From contig NZ_QGNZ01000006.1 in the NCBI RefSeq assembly GCF_003173595.1, forward strand, positions 1 to 60,751: DNA of 60,751 nt, read 5' to 3'. A model generated the notes under the pieces. It saw only the letters and a list, made by a program, of their open reading frames with translations. It ran no database searches and was not told the origin of the DNA. The DNA comes from Pedobacter yonginensis. Its GTDB lineage: Bacteria > Bacteroidota > Bacteroidia > Sphingobacteriales > Sphingobacteriaceae. Positions 6,756 through 15,493 of the stretch are shown here, one piece after another. Position 1 is the stretch's first letter. Every line of letters starts with the position of its first letter. Position numbers and translations under genes: made by a program.

Positions 6756-7580
6756 TTAAGAAACCTTTACAATATCTAGCTTATATTCATTGTTCAATTG
6801 GAACTGCGCTTTATACTGATCTGCATCTTTAGGCTTAAACAATTTCACCCCTGTTTTTTTACCATTACACAAGTCTATCAAGTCATTAAGCATAATCTTA
6901 TTACCCGAAACCTCACGCCAGATCGTAAAATCACACTTAATATTTTCATCCCTATAATTTGAGCATCCGTACGCTTTATTATTAGACGAAACGTTACCAG
7001 TCTTACACTTTGGACATTTCAAAATTTCAAAATCAAACTTCAAATGATAATTTTCATCAAGGCTCAACTTAGCCCCAAACTCCTTACCGTTATTGCTTAT
7101 AAAATCAGTCCTATAATCAGTCGAATTACCATTTAAAAGGGTTTCAGCATCATCATTAGAAAGTTCTACCTCCGCAATTTTTTTACCGATATACAGATCG
7201 CAAGCCTTATCGTTAAAATAATCCTCGCACGCAAACGCCTTATTAGTCACAACAACGCCTTTACCACATTTCGGGCATTCGCTCTGCAATTTAATTTGTT
7301 CCTGATTATCAAACTGGGGCTTAATATAACCGTCAACAATCGTCAACTTAGCACCGAAAGGCTTATTATCCTTATTAACGAAATCGTCAAAAAAAACAGT
7401 CTCCTTATTATCGCACAACTGTTTAACAATGTCATCGGTCATATTCTTTCCGAAGTACGTTTTAAAAATCCGAAAGCTACATTTGTCATCCATACTTTTA
7501 AAATGGTTACACAAATAGCCATTTGCGCCCTCAATCAATTCTCCTTGATTGCAAACCGGGCAATTTAAATTTCCATTCAT
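6756..7580 (-). CDS. Triple topoisomerase-type zinc-ribbon protein
   Basis: 274 residues made of three tandem modules (about 5-95, 101-185, 189-274). Each has CPxC followed by a second Cys pair (LCNH...C, ACEDY...C, GCSNY...C), then FxI, a helix with L-C/L-N and the K-FGAKL(T/S) strand. This is the topoisomerase C-terminal C4 zinc-finger arrangement, here without any topoisomerase core. A single-stranded DNA-binding role in transfer or replication is likely but inferred. A GACGTC operator (7600-7615) lies about 20 bp upstream of the start. Confidence 0.8.
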   Translation of the reverse strand: MNGNLNCPVCNQGELIEGANGYLCNHFKSMDDKCSFRIFKTYFGKNMTDDIVKQLCDNKETVFFDDFVNKDNKPFGAKLTIVDGYIKPQFDNQEQIKLQSECPKCGKGVVVTNKAFACEDYFNDKACDLYIGKKIAEVELSNDDAETLLNGNSTDYRTDFISNNGKEFGAKLSLDENYHLKFDFEILKCPKCKTGNVSSNNKAYGCSNYRDENIKCDFTIWREVSGNKIMLNDLIDLCNGKKTGVKLFKPKDADQYKAQFQLNNEYKLDIVKVS

Positions 7581-7599
7581 AAATTAAAGGTTTTATATA

Positions 7600-7615
7600 T
7601 TGACGTCTTGATGTG
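7600..7615. promoter_or_regulatory. TGACGTCA-family operator before the zinc-ribbon gene
   Basis: TTGACGTCTTGATGTG holds one good and one degenerate copy of the motif, 20-35 bp upstream of the ATG at 7580. Confidence 0.5.
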
Positions 7616-7631
7616 TTTACACATCGTTAAT

Positions 7632-8303
7632 TCATCCTTTTGATTTCAAAAGATCTAAAAAATATATGTTTTGGCCGTTTTTCGGCTTATGTACTTTCAA
7701 ATTGACACGCTTACCAAAAACACGGCAAAAGGAAGAAAAATTAAATCTTTTACGGTTTATCTCGGCAGTTTTATAAGAGCTATTAAGATTGCTGGAAGCG
7801 ATATGTATAATGTCGTTTTTCAAAGAAAAATGACAATCTTTATTATTGAGCCAAAGTGAGATTTTACAATCATAGATATGCCCTAAAAGATCATTACCGA
7901 AAACGGTATGGTAATTGGCCGAGTGAAAAAGGCCTTTAATTTTTGAAATTTGACTTTTTGAGGGCTTAGCCCCTAGAGAAATAAAAAGACACCTATCAAA
8001 GTCATAATTTAACTCAAAATAATTTGTAAAGGCGATAGCCTCTATTGCTGAAAAAAAAAGAAAAATATCGGTCGGGAAACTGTCATTACCCCATGACCAA
8101 AAGTCTGTAGAAATGCAAAGCTTGTGGGTATTGAACCCAAAGATTTCAGAGCCGAAAAGATCATAATTAAATACTAACCGCCCAGCTATATCAGTTGAAA
8201 AGGAGTTATAAAAAAAACGTTGGGCATTGTGCCCAACGTTTAATTTTGATAGTAAAGGTACGATAACATTATCGGCCTCGGCCTGTTGATTGTTTTTCAT
8301 CAT
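7632..8303 (-). CDS. Unknown protein, possibly Toprim-like
   Basis: About 223 residues from the ATG at 8303, chosen because GAGGA lies 8 bp upstream; ATG at 8318 is an alternative. The segment LFFSAIEAIAF, then LFISLGAKPSKSQ and FGNDLLGHIYD, resembles the E...SLGA...D-x-G order of Toprim-like folds seen in mobile-element proteins. The usual DxD is not complete, so activity is doubtful. The start overlaps the end of the DUF4099-like gene by about 35 bp, suggesting coupled translation. Confidence 0.55.
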   Translation of the reverse strand: MMKNNQQAEADNVIVPLLSKLNVGHNAQRFFYNSFSTDIAGRLVFNYDLFGSEIFGFNTHKLCISTDFWSWGNDSFPTDIFLFFSAIEAIAFTNYFELNYDFDRCLFISLGAKPSKSQISKIKGLFHSANYHTVFGNDLLGHIYDCKISLWLNNKDCHFSLKNDIIHIASSNLNSSYKTAEINRKRFNFSSFCRVFGKRVNLKVHKPKNGQNIYFLDLLKSKG

Positions 8304-9570
8304 TTTGTTTATCCTCATTTCTATCTTTGACTACATCAGGAAAATCTTTATCATATCCGCTATCTTTTTCCTTACCGTGATCAGGGTCGTTAACGCTTTT
8401 TTCGTTTTTGATATCGTCAGCATCTTTTACACTTAGGGCGTTCAATTCTGAATGCGACATATTGGATGCTTTACTAAACTCCCCTTTAACAATGGAGATT
8501 TCAGCCGAGATTGATTTATCATTCGGGAACTTGGCTTGCTTTCTTTCAAGTTGTATTTCAACCTCTTTTAAAGCTTGTAAGTAGCCTTTAGAATACGCTT
8601 GTTCTTTCTCTTTAGTGTTTAACTGTTGGGGCTGATTAACCCTATTTAACAGGCTTTTTATACCTGTAATTAAAAGGTAACTTATACCTCCATCTATTAG
8701 TATTGAAAGTACCAACCCTGCACGATTTGAGCGAATACCATTTTTGTCAGATGTACTCAACTGGATTTCTGTACCATCTTCTAGCGTTACGACCTCGCCC
8801 TCTTTTAGCTTACGTTTCTTTTCCTCGGTCAAAGTTTCTCCGTTGATTTTTTCGGGAGATTTAATTTTGGCTGGGTCATAACTCATAAACTGTTTAGTTT
8901 GTGGGTCATATTCGATTACGGCATCTTTATCCTTTTTAAATTCCCGAGCTTCGACAACCTCCCAGGTATTGCGGTTAACCATTTTTTTCTCCCAAGAGGT
9001 AATTTCTCCAACCTCGTTTTTGATGGGGGCATCAACCTCGACCAATTTATTACCTAGATTGTTAAGCTGTACCTTATCCCCAATTTTTTGGCCTGATTGA
9101 GCCAAAGCCCTATCTAAATCAACACCCCAAATATGTTTTGAAGTGCCGTCTTTCTTTGCAAGCTCGATGTAGTAACTAGAACTTTCTTTAGGGTCGAATT
9201 GAAAATGATCTTTACCATGAGATACGATTGTACCATAAATGGAAGCCGTTTTTTTGATATTTGCCTGTTGACCGTTAACAAGCTTGTCCTTTTCTTCTGT
9301 TTCTAAAAGTGGGTGGTCTTGTATTTCTTTATAAACAGGGTCTAATCTAACCTTATTTTCGCCCTCCTCCTGAACGATTGATACACGGGCATTTAAGGCC
9401 TCTATACCATAACCATTGCCTCTAATATCTTTGATCTCCAATAGATCAGTAACGTTACCCCGTTTTAGTGCGGTCGCATTTGAATTGTCCATTAATAACT
9501 GACCATCTTTCATAAGGCCAATTTTTTCTAATTCCTGTACTGGTAATTGATTTTCTAATACCGTATTCAT
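8269..9570 (-). CDS. DUF4099/DUF3945-type conjugative-element protein
   Basis: 433 residues. The N-terminal region contains ELEKIGLMKDGQLLM (about 14-28), typical of DUF4099, and DPVYKEIQDHPLL. Next comes a domain ending HIWGVDLDRALAQSG and KIGDKVQL, which also occurs in large conjugative primase and relaxase proteins. A hydrophobic segment (about 283-305) could cross or touch the membrane, and the C-terminal 100 residues are charged and low-complexity. The role is probably as a transfer accessory factor. It lies 12 bp after the ArdC-like gene on the same strand. Confidence 0.65.
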   Translation of the reverse strand: MNTVLENQLPVQELEKIGLMKDGQLLMDNSNATALKRGNVTDLLEIKDIRGNGYGIEALNARVSIVQEEGENKVRLDPVYKEIQDHPLLETEEKDKLVNGQQANIKKTASIYGTIVSHGKDHFQFDPKESSSYYIELAKKDGTSKHIWGVDLDRALAQSGQKIGDKVQLNNLGNKLVEVDAPIKNEVGEITSWEKKMVNRNTWEVVEAREFKKDKDAVIEYDPQTKQFMSYDPAKIKSPEKINGETLTEEKKRKLKEGEVVTLEDGTEIQLSTSDKNGIRSNRAGLVLSILIDGGISYLLITGIKSLLNRVNQPQQLNTKEKEQAYSKGYLQALKEVEIQLERKQAKFPNDKSISAEISIVKGEFSKASNMSHSELNALSVKDADDIKNEKSVNDPDHGKEKDSGYDKDFPDVVKDRNEDKQNDEKQSTGRGR

Positions 9571-9581
9571 AATTTCTATAA

Positions 9582-10796
9582 TTAAAATTTGCGTTTAATA
9601 CTGTTTTCTGTTTGTAATTCGGGTGTGGGGTGGGTCGAAATACTATTATGCTTTTCGGCCTTGATAGCTTCGACCTTTTCAGGGTTTCGTTTTGCCTCTA
9701 CCAATGAATTAAACAACTGGTCGCTAGTCGTCAATTTCGTTTTGTGTTTTGTGTCGATGTCCTGAATTATAAATTCTTTACCATCGGCCTTTAAGACTTT
9801 TTGAGTGGCAGAATTATATTTAATCTCGTCTCCCAGTTGCAATGTGTTCGGGTTATAAGCTTCTGCTTTTGTAACCTCAATCTTAATATCCTTTTTTTGT
9901 TCAAAGCCGATAACATAATCAGCTATCCTTTGAGCATCTGCCGAAGCGGAATGGATTTCGTAAGGGGTATCGGTTAAAATTTTAATCCAACTGTCCACAT
10001 AAGCAATATGCTGTTTTGGGTCATGGCCGATCTTCAATTCATGGCCTAACATCATGGATGCAATTTCTGCCCTTAATTCCTCACGGGCATATTCAGGAGT
10101 ACCAAATTTGTTAACCAAATCACGATTTAGCCTTGAATGGTGGCCTGTCCAATGCCCTATTTCGTGTAAAAGGGTTGAGTAATACCGATCTGCCGTCTCA
10201 AATTGTTTTCTATCTGGCATCTGTATTTTATCAAACAAGGGGGTGTAATACGCACGATCTCCTGCAACGTGTTCAATTTTCGCTCCTGAAGCTTTTACGA
10301 TATTTTCTGCCCTAGCGACTTTTTCCCATAATTCAATATCGTTAACCTCTTTAATAGGAAGCTGTGGGATACCTTTAATTTGTTCGGCATTAAAAACCCA
10401 AGCTTTGGTAACGATGGGGTTGTTATACTTTACGTTAATCATCACGGGTTTGCCCTTTTCGTCTAAAATGGGTTTTCCATTTTCATCAAGCTTCTTTCTT
10501 AAATCGTGGGTTTTGACAAAATTTATCATCAGGCCTTTTGAGCCTTTTTTAATTTCCCATCCCTCGGCTGTAGCCTGTTTGAAAGTTGCAAAACGTGGGT
10601 CTGAATAGGGGCTAAATAAATGGAGATAAAGAGAATTTAACCCCTTATAGTTTTTTCCAGTAACAGCGTTGTAAGGCATTACATAATCTGTACCTGCACT
10701 ATTCCACGGCTTTTGCCACGGGGCAATGCCCTCTTTAAGTTGTTCGATTATCTTTTCTGCAACTAACTCATAGAGTTTTTTTGGTTCTTCTGCCAT
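9582..10796 (-). CDS. ardC: ArdC-like antirestriction protein (ssDNA-binding plus zincin)
   Basis: 404 residues. Residues 1-130 match the ArdC N-terminal ssDNA-binding domain (LYELVAEKIIEQL, APWQKPW, YNAVTGKNYKGLN). The zincin-like metallopeptidase domain carries HEIGHWTGH at about 210-218, with a downstream EELRAEIASM helix supplying the third ligand. Known relatives protect incoming plasmid DNA from type I restriction during transfer. The 3' end carries a perfect iteron core (9633-9648), translated as NSIST like the Rep tail. The start codon overlaps the stop of the upstream 54-codon gene. Confidence 0.82.
   Translation of the reverse strand: MAEEPKKLYELVAEKIIEQLKEGIAPWQKPWNSAGTDYVMPYNAVTGKNYKGLNSLYLHLFSPYSDPRFATFKQATAEGWEIKKGSKGLMINFVKTHDLRKKLDENGKPILDEKGKPVMINVKYNNPIVTKAWVFNAEQIKGIPQLPIKEVNDIELWEKVARAENIVKASGAKIEHVAGDRAYYTPLFDKIQMPDRKQFETADRYYSTLLHEIGHWTGHHSRLNRDLVNKFGTPEYAREELRAEIASMMLGHELKIGHDPKQHIAYVDSWIKILTDTPYEIHSASADAQRIADYVIGFEQKKDIKIEVTKAEAYNPNTLQLGDEIKYNSATQKVLKADGKEFIIQDIDTKHKTKLTTSDQLFNSLVEAKRNPEKVEAIKAEKHNSISTHPTPELQTENSIKRKF
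9633..9648 (+). repeat. Isolated iteron inside the ArdC-like gene
   Basis: GGTCGAAATACTATTA is identical to the 16-bp iteron core of the origin but lies about 8 kb away, inside the C-terminal coding part of the ArdC-like gene. Confidence 0.75.
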
Positions 10797-10960
10797 TATT
10801 CTACCCCCTCTCCATCATTAATTAAATCTTCATCGGGTAGGATATCGGCAACGTCTACACCGTACAATTCGGCCTCGGCCTTATTTAATTCAACATCTTC
10901 GCCATTGGCTACCAATTGCAATTTGTTCTCGAGTGAAATTTCAGTTTTAGTTTTCGACAT
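10796..10960 (-). CDS. Small acidic protein (54 aa) coupled to ardC
   Basis: ATG at 10960 opens a 54-codon frame whose TAA shares a base with the ArdC-like ATG (TAATG), a sign of coupled translation. The N-terminal third is Lys/Glu-mixed and the rest very acidic (GEDVELNKAEAELYGVD, DEDLINDGEGVE). Acidic small proteins beside ardC can be DNA mimics or chaperones, but no family is recognised. It starts 2 bp after the stop of the M23 peptidase gene. Confidence 0.65.
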   Translation of the reverse strand: MSKTKTEISLENKLQLVANGEDVELNKAEAELYGVDVADILPDEDLINDGEGVE

Positions 10961-10961
10961 G

Positions 10962-11615
10962 CTATCTGTTTTGAGTTAAAAAATCTGTTAATTGATCTTT
11001 CCTGTTTACGGAAAGAATTTCTTTGAGAAATGGAAGTGGGTTAATGCTATTCCCTTTGTACTTGACAATGAAATGTAAATGTTCCCCAGTTACCCGACCT
11101 GTTGCTCCACTAATTCCTAAAACCGTTCCTGCTTTAACTAAGTCCCCAACTTTAACGAACCTTACGGAAAGATGGCCGTAAGTAGTTTCGTATAAGCCAT
11201 GATTGACCACAACATAATTACCGATGATATTATCATAACTGGAAACTACTACTGTACCGTGTAAAACCGAATGGATATCGGCCTGTCTTGCTGAAAGATC
11301 AATTCCATTGTGGAATTTTACAGCCCCTAGAACTGGATGGACACGAAAGCCAAAGGATGATGTTAATATTAATCTATCTATTGGTAGTGATGAAATTTCC
11401 AAAGGTTCTTTATCAGGTACGCTATTCGTAGCAAAAATTGTATCTCTAACAATCTTTATCTTAGTGATTGTATCCCTTTCCTTTTCAATTGGCTTCAATC
11501 TTATACCTACAGAATTAACCTGCTCAATGCTCCTGATAGAATTGAACTGCTGGGCATTAACTTTAACGACAGCAAAAAGAAAAAGCACAAATAAGTGAAT
11601 TATAAATTTTTTCAT
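10962..11615 (-). CDS. Secreted M23-family peptidoglycan endopeptidase
   Basis: 217 residues with a signal peptide (about 1-21, ending KVNAQ). The LytM/M23 domain spans about 85-198 with the zinc ligands in place: His of FHNGID with its Asp (about 102-106) and the HLHF motif (about 182-185). Conserved GFR..P..G, GTVV and YGHL segments are present. In conjugation regions such enzymes open the cell wall for the secretion channel. Repeat copy C starts 8 bp upstream of its start codon. Confidence 0.88.
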   Translation of the reverse strand: MKKFIIHLFVLFLFAVVKVNAQQFNSIRSIEQVNSVGIRLKPIEKERDTITKIKIVRDTIFATNSVPDKEPLEISSLPIDRLILTSSFGFRVHPVLGAVKFHNGIDLSARQADIHSVLHGTVVVSSYDNIIGNYVVVNHGLYETTYGHLSVRFVKVGDLVKAGTVLGISGATGRVTGEHLHFIVKYKGNSINPLPFLKEILSVNRKDQLTDFLTQNR

Positions 11616-11622
11616 AACGTTT

Positions 11623-11775
11623 TACTATTATTTTGGCGTAGCCGGTTTATTCCAGGATTTCGAAAACGATAGTGTTTTTTTTCTTCCGGAAAATCTGCAG
11701 AACTTCAAAACACTATTGTTTTGGAAGTGCAGCGCACCGGATCTGCGCTTGCTCCACTATCGAAACGATAGTATT
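11623..11775 (+). repeat. Dispersed palindromic repeat, copy C
   Basis: Full-length copy with sites TACTATTATTTT, AAAACGATAGTGTTTT, AAAACACTATTGTTTT and the perfect hairpin ACTATCGAAACGATAGT. Its right end touches the stop codon of the coupling-protein gene (11776), and it separates that gene from the M23 peptidase gene in the same operon. Confidence 0.88.
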
Positions 11776-13749
11776 CTATGAATAATAAGCGATGATATCC
11801 TCAACATCTTTCCTGATCTTCATAAAATTAGCATTCAGGATTTTTGCCTTATTACCTTTAAAATCATAGAAGTTTGGTAACTCCCTATAATTATCTTCTT
11901 CTCTTTTGATATCGGCCATATTAAGATTGACTTTGCAATGGACATTTGAGGTTTGGTATTTTCCCGTAAATTCTCCCCCTACATCCTCCGCAATTAAACC
12001 TACCAACTCCCCAGTATTTAAAGAAGCTATTTTACCGCTTGGTATTAATGGTTCATATTTTTCATTAAGGGAGACCGAAGTTTTAGAACGGTCGATACTT
12101 AAACCCTCTCCAATTTGTTTTTTCTTACCGAATAGGGTTTGTAACCATTCTAAGGTTTCCTTATTTCTTACTGAACCTGAAAGAACATTACCGATAACTG
12201 CGGTCATTGTTGTAGCGGTATCCTTGCCTTGAAGTTGCTTTAATTGTGGTAATTCTTGTAGACCTAAAAGAACAGCCACCTTATTACTTCTTGCCGTTGA
12301 AATTAGATTTTCAACCTTATGTATAAATAGGGTTGGTGCTTCATCAGCGATAATGGCCGTGGGTAAATTTCCTTTTGTATTTATTAGTCTGGTCAATCTA
12401 TTTACCACAACTGAATAACAGGTTGAATTAATATTTTGTGTAGCAGGGCTGTTAGCCAAGATTAACAGCGATGGGTTTTTCTTGTCGCTTATTCTTAAAT
12501 CAAAATCATCAGCAGAAAATACCCAAGCGGTTTCTTCCGTATTCAGCCTAGATATAAAGATTTTTAATGTTCCAATTTGCCCCTCTAACTGATCATAAGC
12601 CTTTTTTTCAAGTGCCGACCTAAAGGGAGAAAGTAAACTTTCCAATACTGGGAAAGTCGTTAAACATTGAAAAATCTCTTCATAGGTTCTATTCAGGAAC
12701 GCAAGCAAATGTGAGAATGTAGAATATTTGCCGTCCTCGTGTCGGGATACAAAGAAAATGCAGGATGCTAAAAAGTTAACCGCCGATTGAGTAAAAAACT
12801 TATCAGCTCCACCACCTCCATCACTCTTTTGTAAGCTTTCGACTATTGCCTCTGCGGTTTCGGATGCATCGGCTAAAGTTTCAATATAATCAGCTCTAAG
12901 CGGATTAATACGTCTGCTTTTCTCTACCTTATCCAAGTTGATAACATTAAACTGAAAATCTTTCATTTTCCCGTTCTGCTTTGCCAATAGATAGTGATAG
13001 TAGGCAATCTGCCCCAAATCGGGAAATTTAAAATCGTAAAGGCACATTGTATATTCCTTTGCAATCATTTGCCTGATAAAAGGATTGACCACACCAAAGG
13101 ATTTTCCCGAACCAGGTGTGCCGATTAAAATTGTTCCCCTGAAAGGATTAACTACATTGATAAAACCATTGTGAACTTTCCCTTTATAATAGAACTGCAT
13201 GGGAATATTTACAGAGTACGGGGTATTAACTGCTTTTGTATGTTGCATAAAGCTTTCTCCCTCAATGTTCCATTCATCTTTACCAAAGTTGCTACGAATG
13301 ATCTTACTGATATTATCCATTGATGTATGTATCAAAACAGCACCTACCAATGAGCAAACAATAAAACCGATATCGGCCAAAGAAGTGTAAGGAAAAACGT
13401 ACTTGCCGTTTAAATGCAGAAACCAAATACTACCAAAGAATAACATTAGGCCAACGGCCAAAGGATAAACAATGTGTTTTTTAGGGTCTAAGTCTAATTT
13501 CTTTTTACTTAGCGTACCAATGCTAACTAGGCAAATTATGACTAGAATAGAAAGCTTGCTTAAAAGGATGTTTTTATACAAGGCCATGTTACCCAGTTTA
13601 CCGAAAATTGTAGCAAGACCTTTGCCCATCCTACCCGACATAAAAACAGGCTCGGCATAAATAAACATCAAAATCTCTACAAACAATAAGAGGTAAACAA
13701 CGAATTGCAATAGGCCGTGTAATTTCTGTAACTCTTTTTTTTCTTCCAT
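11776..13749 (-). CDS. mobC: Type IV coupling protein (MobC/TraG-VirD4 family)
   Basis: 657 residues. Four hydrophobic segments in residues 10-145 form the N-terminal membrane domain seen in Bacteroidota coupling proteins. The cytoplasmic ATPase domain has Walker A GTPGSGKSF at about 211-219 and Walker B AIIADEAPTLF at about 468-478, followed by the conserved RSNKVAVLLGLQELPQL segment. It should link the relaxase-DNA complex to the secretion channel. It lies in the tra operon downstream of traO and a small membrane gene. Confidence 0.92.
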   Translation of the reverse strand: MEEKKELQKLHGLLQFVVYLLLFVEILMFIYAEPVFMSGRMGKGLATIFGKLGNMALYKNILLSKLSILVIICLVSIGTLSKKKLDLDPKKHIVYPLAVGLMLFFGSIWFLHLNGKYVFPYTSLADIGFIVCSLVGAVLIHTSMDNISKIIRSNFGKDEWNIEGESFMQHTKAVNTPYSVNIPMQFYYKGKVHNGFINVVNPFRGTILIGTPGSGKSFGVVNPFIRQMIAKEYTMCLYDFKFPDLGQIAYYHYLLAKQNGKMKDFQFNVINLDKVEKSRRINPLRADYIETLADASETAEAIVESLQKSDGGGGADKFFTQSAVNFLASCIFFVSRHEDGKYSTFSHLLAFLNRTYEEIFQCLTTFPVLESLLSPFRSALEKKAYDQLEGQIGTLKIFISRLNTEETAWVFSADDFDLRISDKKNPSLLILANSPATQNINSTCYSVVVNRLTRLINTKGNLPTAIIADEAPTLFIHKVENLISTARSNKVAVLLGLQELPQLKQLQGKDTATTMTAVIGNVLSGSVRNKETLEWLQTLFGKKKQIGEGLSIDRSKTSVSLNEKYEPLIPSGKIASLNTGELVGLIAEDVGGEFTGKYQTSNVHCKVNLNMADIKREEDNYRELPNFYDFKGNKAKILNANFMKIRKDVEDIIAYYS

Positions 13750-13816
13750 GTGAAAAGGATTGAAACAAAAAAGGCGGTATCAAATACCGCCCCCTTGTTG
13801 ATTATTAATATTTCGT

Positions 13817-14149
13817 CTAATTATGGAGTAAAATGTTAATGATGTTGTGACCTATAACCAATAACATTACTGACCAAATCAAAGCAATAAGACAAAAGAC
13901 AAATGCAATAAATTTGGTTTTCCTAGTCCATTGCCTTAAACGGGTGGCTTTAGAGATAAGAGAATAATAGATTACATACCCTAGAATTGCCTCAACTGCA
14001 ACGATACTGGATAGCATAAAAAACATTGCTAAATACACATTAAGGTATCTATCTAATTTTAACGATACTAACAGCACCGTAAAGCCTAACAAAAGCATCA
14101 TTATATGCTTTGTTCTTATAAATGGTTGATAAGAAATAGTAGTTTCCAT
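13817..14149 (-). CDS. Small three-TM membrane protein of the transfer operon
   Basis: 110 residues with hydrophobic segments at about 13-29, 38-62 and 82-105 and a basic loop (KATRLRQWTRKTK) between the second and third. No enzyme motif. Its place between traO and the coupling protein suggests a transfer-linked membrane role, such as exclusion or coupling-protein support, but this is positional inference. Confidence 0.65.
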   Translation of the reverse strand: METTISYQPFIRTKHIMMLLLGFTVLLVSLKLDRYLNVYLAMFFMLSSIVAVEAILGYVIYYSLISKATRLRQWTRKTKFIAFVFCLIALIWSVMLLVIGHNIINILLHN

Positions 14150-14161
14150 AATTAAACGTTT

Positions 14162-14635
14162 TTAGTTAATAGGTATCCTGATACCTGCCTCTAATCCAAA
14201 TCTCCACCGTTCGGCCATGTTGCCAAATAAAACATACTGGTTTCGGTTGATGATCAGAAAATCAAAACCGTTGCCGATACTTTGGGCAAACTCGAAACCT
14301 GCTTGTGGAGCTAAAATGAATTTTTCTGTATTAGAACCTAAACCTGCCCCCATTCTTAACCTGACGGCTGTATTTACATTACGCCAAAGAACAGGTTTAA
14401 GGACAAATCCACCCATGACAGATTTGGTTTTTACTTCTTCATATTTTTGGTAATACTCTGCGAAGATTTCAATTTGATTAAAATACTTAGTGCTGATATC
14501 CAAACTTAGCGTAGTGGAAAAGGCATCGTTAAAAAAGTAACCGCCTCTAATGCTTAAAAATTTCGTTCCGTTTTGAGCCTTAACATTTGTGCCTAGCAGA
14601 AATATTGATAAGGCAATAAATAATGCCTTTTTCAT
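14162..14635 (-). CDS. traO: Conjugal transfer protein TraO
   Basis: 157 residues with a signal peptide (1-20, ending NVKAQ). The mature protein alternates short amphipathic strands (FLSIRGGYFFN, VRLRMGAGLGS, GLEAGIRIPIN) as in small outer-membrane beta-barrels. Matches the Bacteroidota TraO pattern in size, signal peptide and position after TraN. The start codon overlaps the traN stop by 1 bp. Confidence 0.82.
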   Translation of the reverse strand: MKKALFIALSIFLLGTNVKAQNGTKFLSIRGGYFFNDAFSTTLSLDISTKYFNQIEIFAEYYQKYEEVKTKSVMGGFVLKPVLWRNVNTAVRLRMGAGLGSNTEKFILAPQAGFEFAQSIGNGFDFLIINRNQYVLFGNMAERWRFGLEAGIRIPIN

Positions 14636-15483
14636 TATAGGGTATCTGCATTAAGAACGTCCGAATAATCAAGCTGTAAGGTGATTACCCTACCAGAAAT
14701 TTGTTTTTCCGAAAGTTCGATTGTAAGAACTTTGTTATCAGGAAAAGTGAATTTTTTGAATGCAAACACGTTTCTATACTTACGTTTAAATGCTGATTTC
14801 TCGTAAAGCTGATAAGCTGGTTTAAGTTCAATGGATTGAACGTTTGTAGCTTTGGTTATGCGCTTATCATCAATTTTAAAACGAAACTCGTCAATATCAT
14901 ATTTCAGATTAGTTGAGTTGGTGTAGGTAACATCAACAAAAACGTAATCATCTACAGTATAAACGTTGTTAATTTGGGCTGTCATGCCGTAGGCCGTTGA
15001 ACGTACTGCATGGCTTCTTGTACCATTTTTTAAAGCGGTCATAGCGTAGTTATGCAAATCGTTTTGTGACATTGGGATACTACCAACATCTAAAGGATTA
15101 GTGTTTTTCGGTAGGATTTCGATTTGTGTTTGAACGTTGCTTTCATTTTCTGTGTACCAAACATCGTACTGGGCAATGAATTTTTCTCCCACTATGGTTA
15201 CAATTCCTAAACTATGATTTACAAAACCATATTGCTTTATGCTGTCGGGTATAAACTTCAAGCGTAGAACATTTTTGACTGGCAAATCTCCCAACATAGA
15301 TTTTGTCGAGATATCGGCATATTGAATAGGCTCTGGAGAAACAAAATGCAGTGATACATCTTTAGTTAAATAAATCCTTTCGAGCTTGTTTTTTAAAAGT
15401 GTTCCGTCCGTGCCTTTCTCCTGCGCAAAACTGTTGATGGCAAAAAGAAAAAATGAGGCTAAAAATAAAAATGTCTTTTTCAT
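14635..15483 (-). CDS. traN: Conjugal transfer protein TraN (VirB9-like)
   Basis: 282 residues, signal peptide 1-20. The sequence follows the TraN/DUF4138 pattern: an early ERIYLTKDVSLHFVSPEPIQY strand block, an NVLRLKF segment, the central ALKNGTRSHAVRSTAYGM region and a C-terminal strand-rich domain. In the family it forms the outer-membrane-proximal part of the secretion channel together with TraM. It sits 10 bp after traM. Confidence 0.88.
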   Translation of the reverse strand: MKKTFLFLASFFLFAINSFAQEKGTDGTLLKNKLERIYLTKDVSLHFVSPEPIQYADISTKSMLGDLPVKNVLRLKFIPDSIKQYGFVNHSLGIVTIVGEKFIAQYDVWYTENESNVQTQIEILPKNTNPLDVGSIPMSQNDLHNYAMTALKNGTRSHAVRSTAYGMTAQINNVYTVDDYVFVDVTYTNSTNLKYDIDEFRFKIDDKRITKATNVQSIELKPAYQLYEKSAFKRKYRNVFAFKKFTFPDNKVLTIELSEKQISGRVITLQLDYSDVLNADTL

Positions 15484-15493
15484 GTGTGTAAGA

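Noticed and set aside
11776..13749. Insertion sequences or transposases in the transfer region
   Set aside because: No transposase motif or terminal inverted repeats with target duplications were seen anywhere. The only recombinase is the serine enzyme at 37040.
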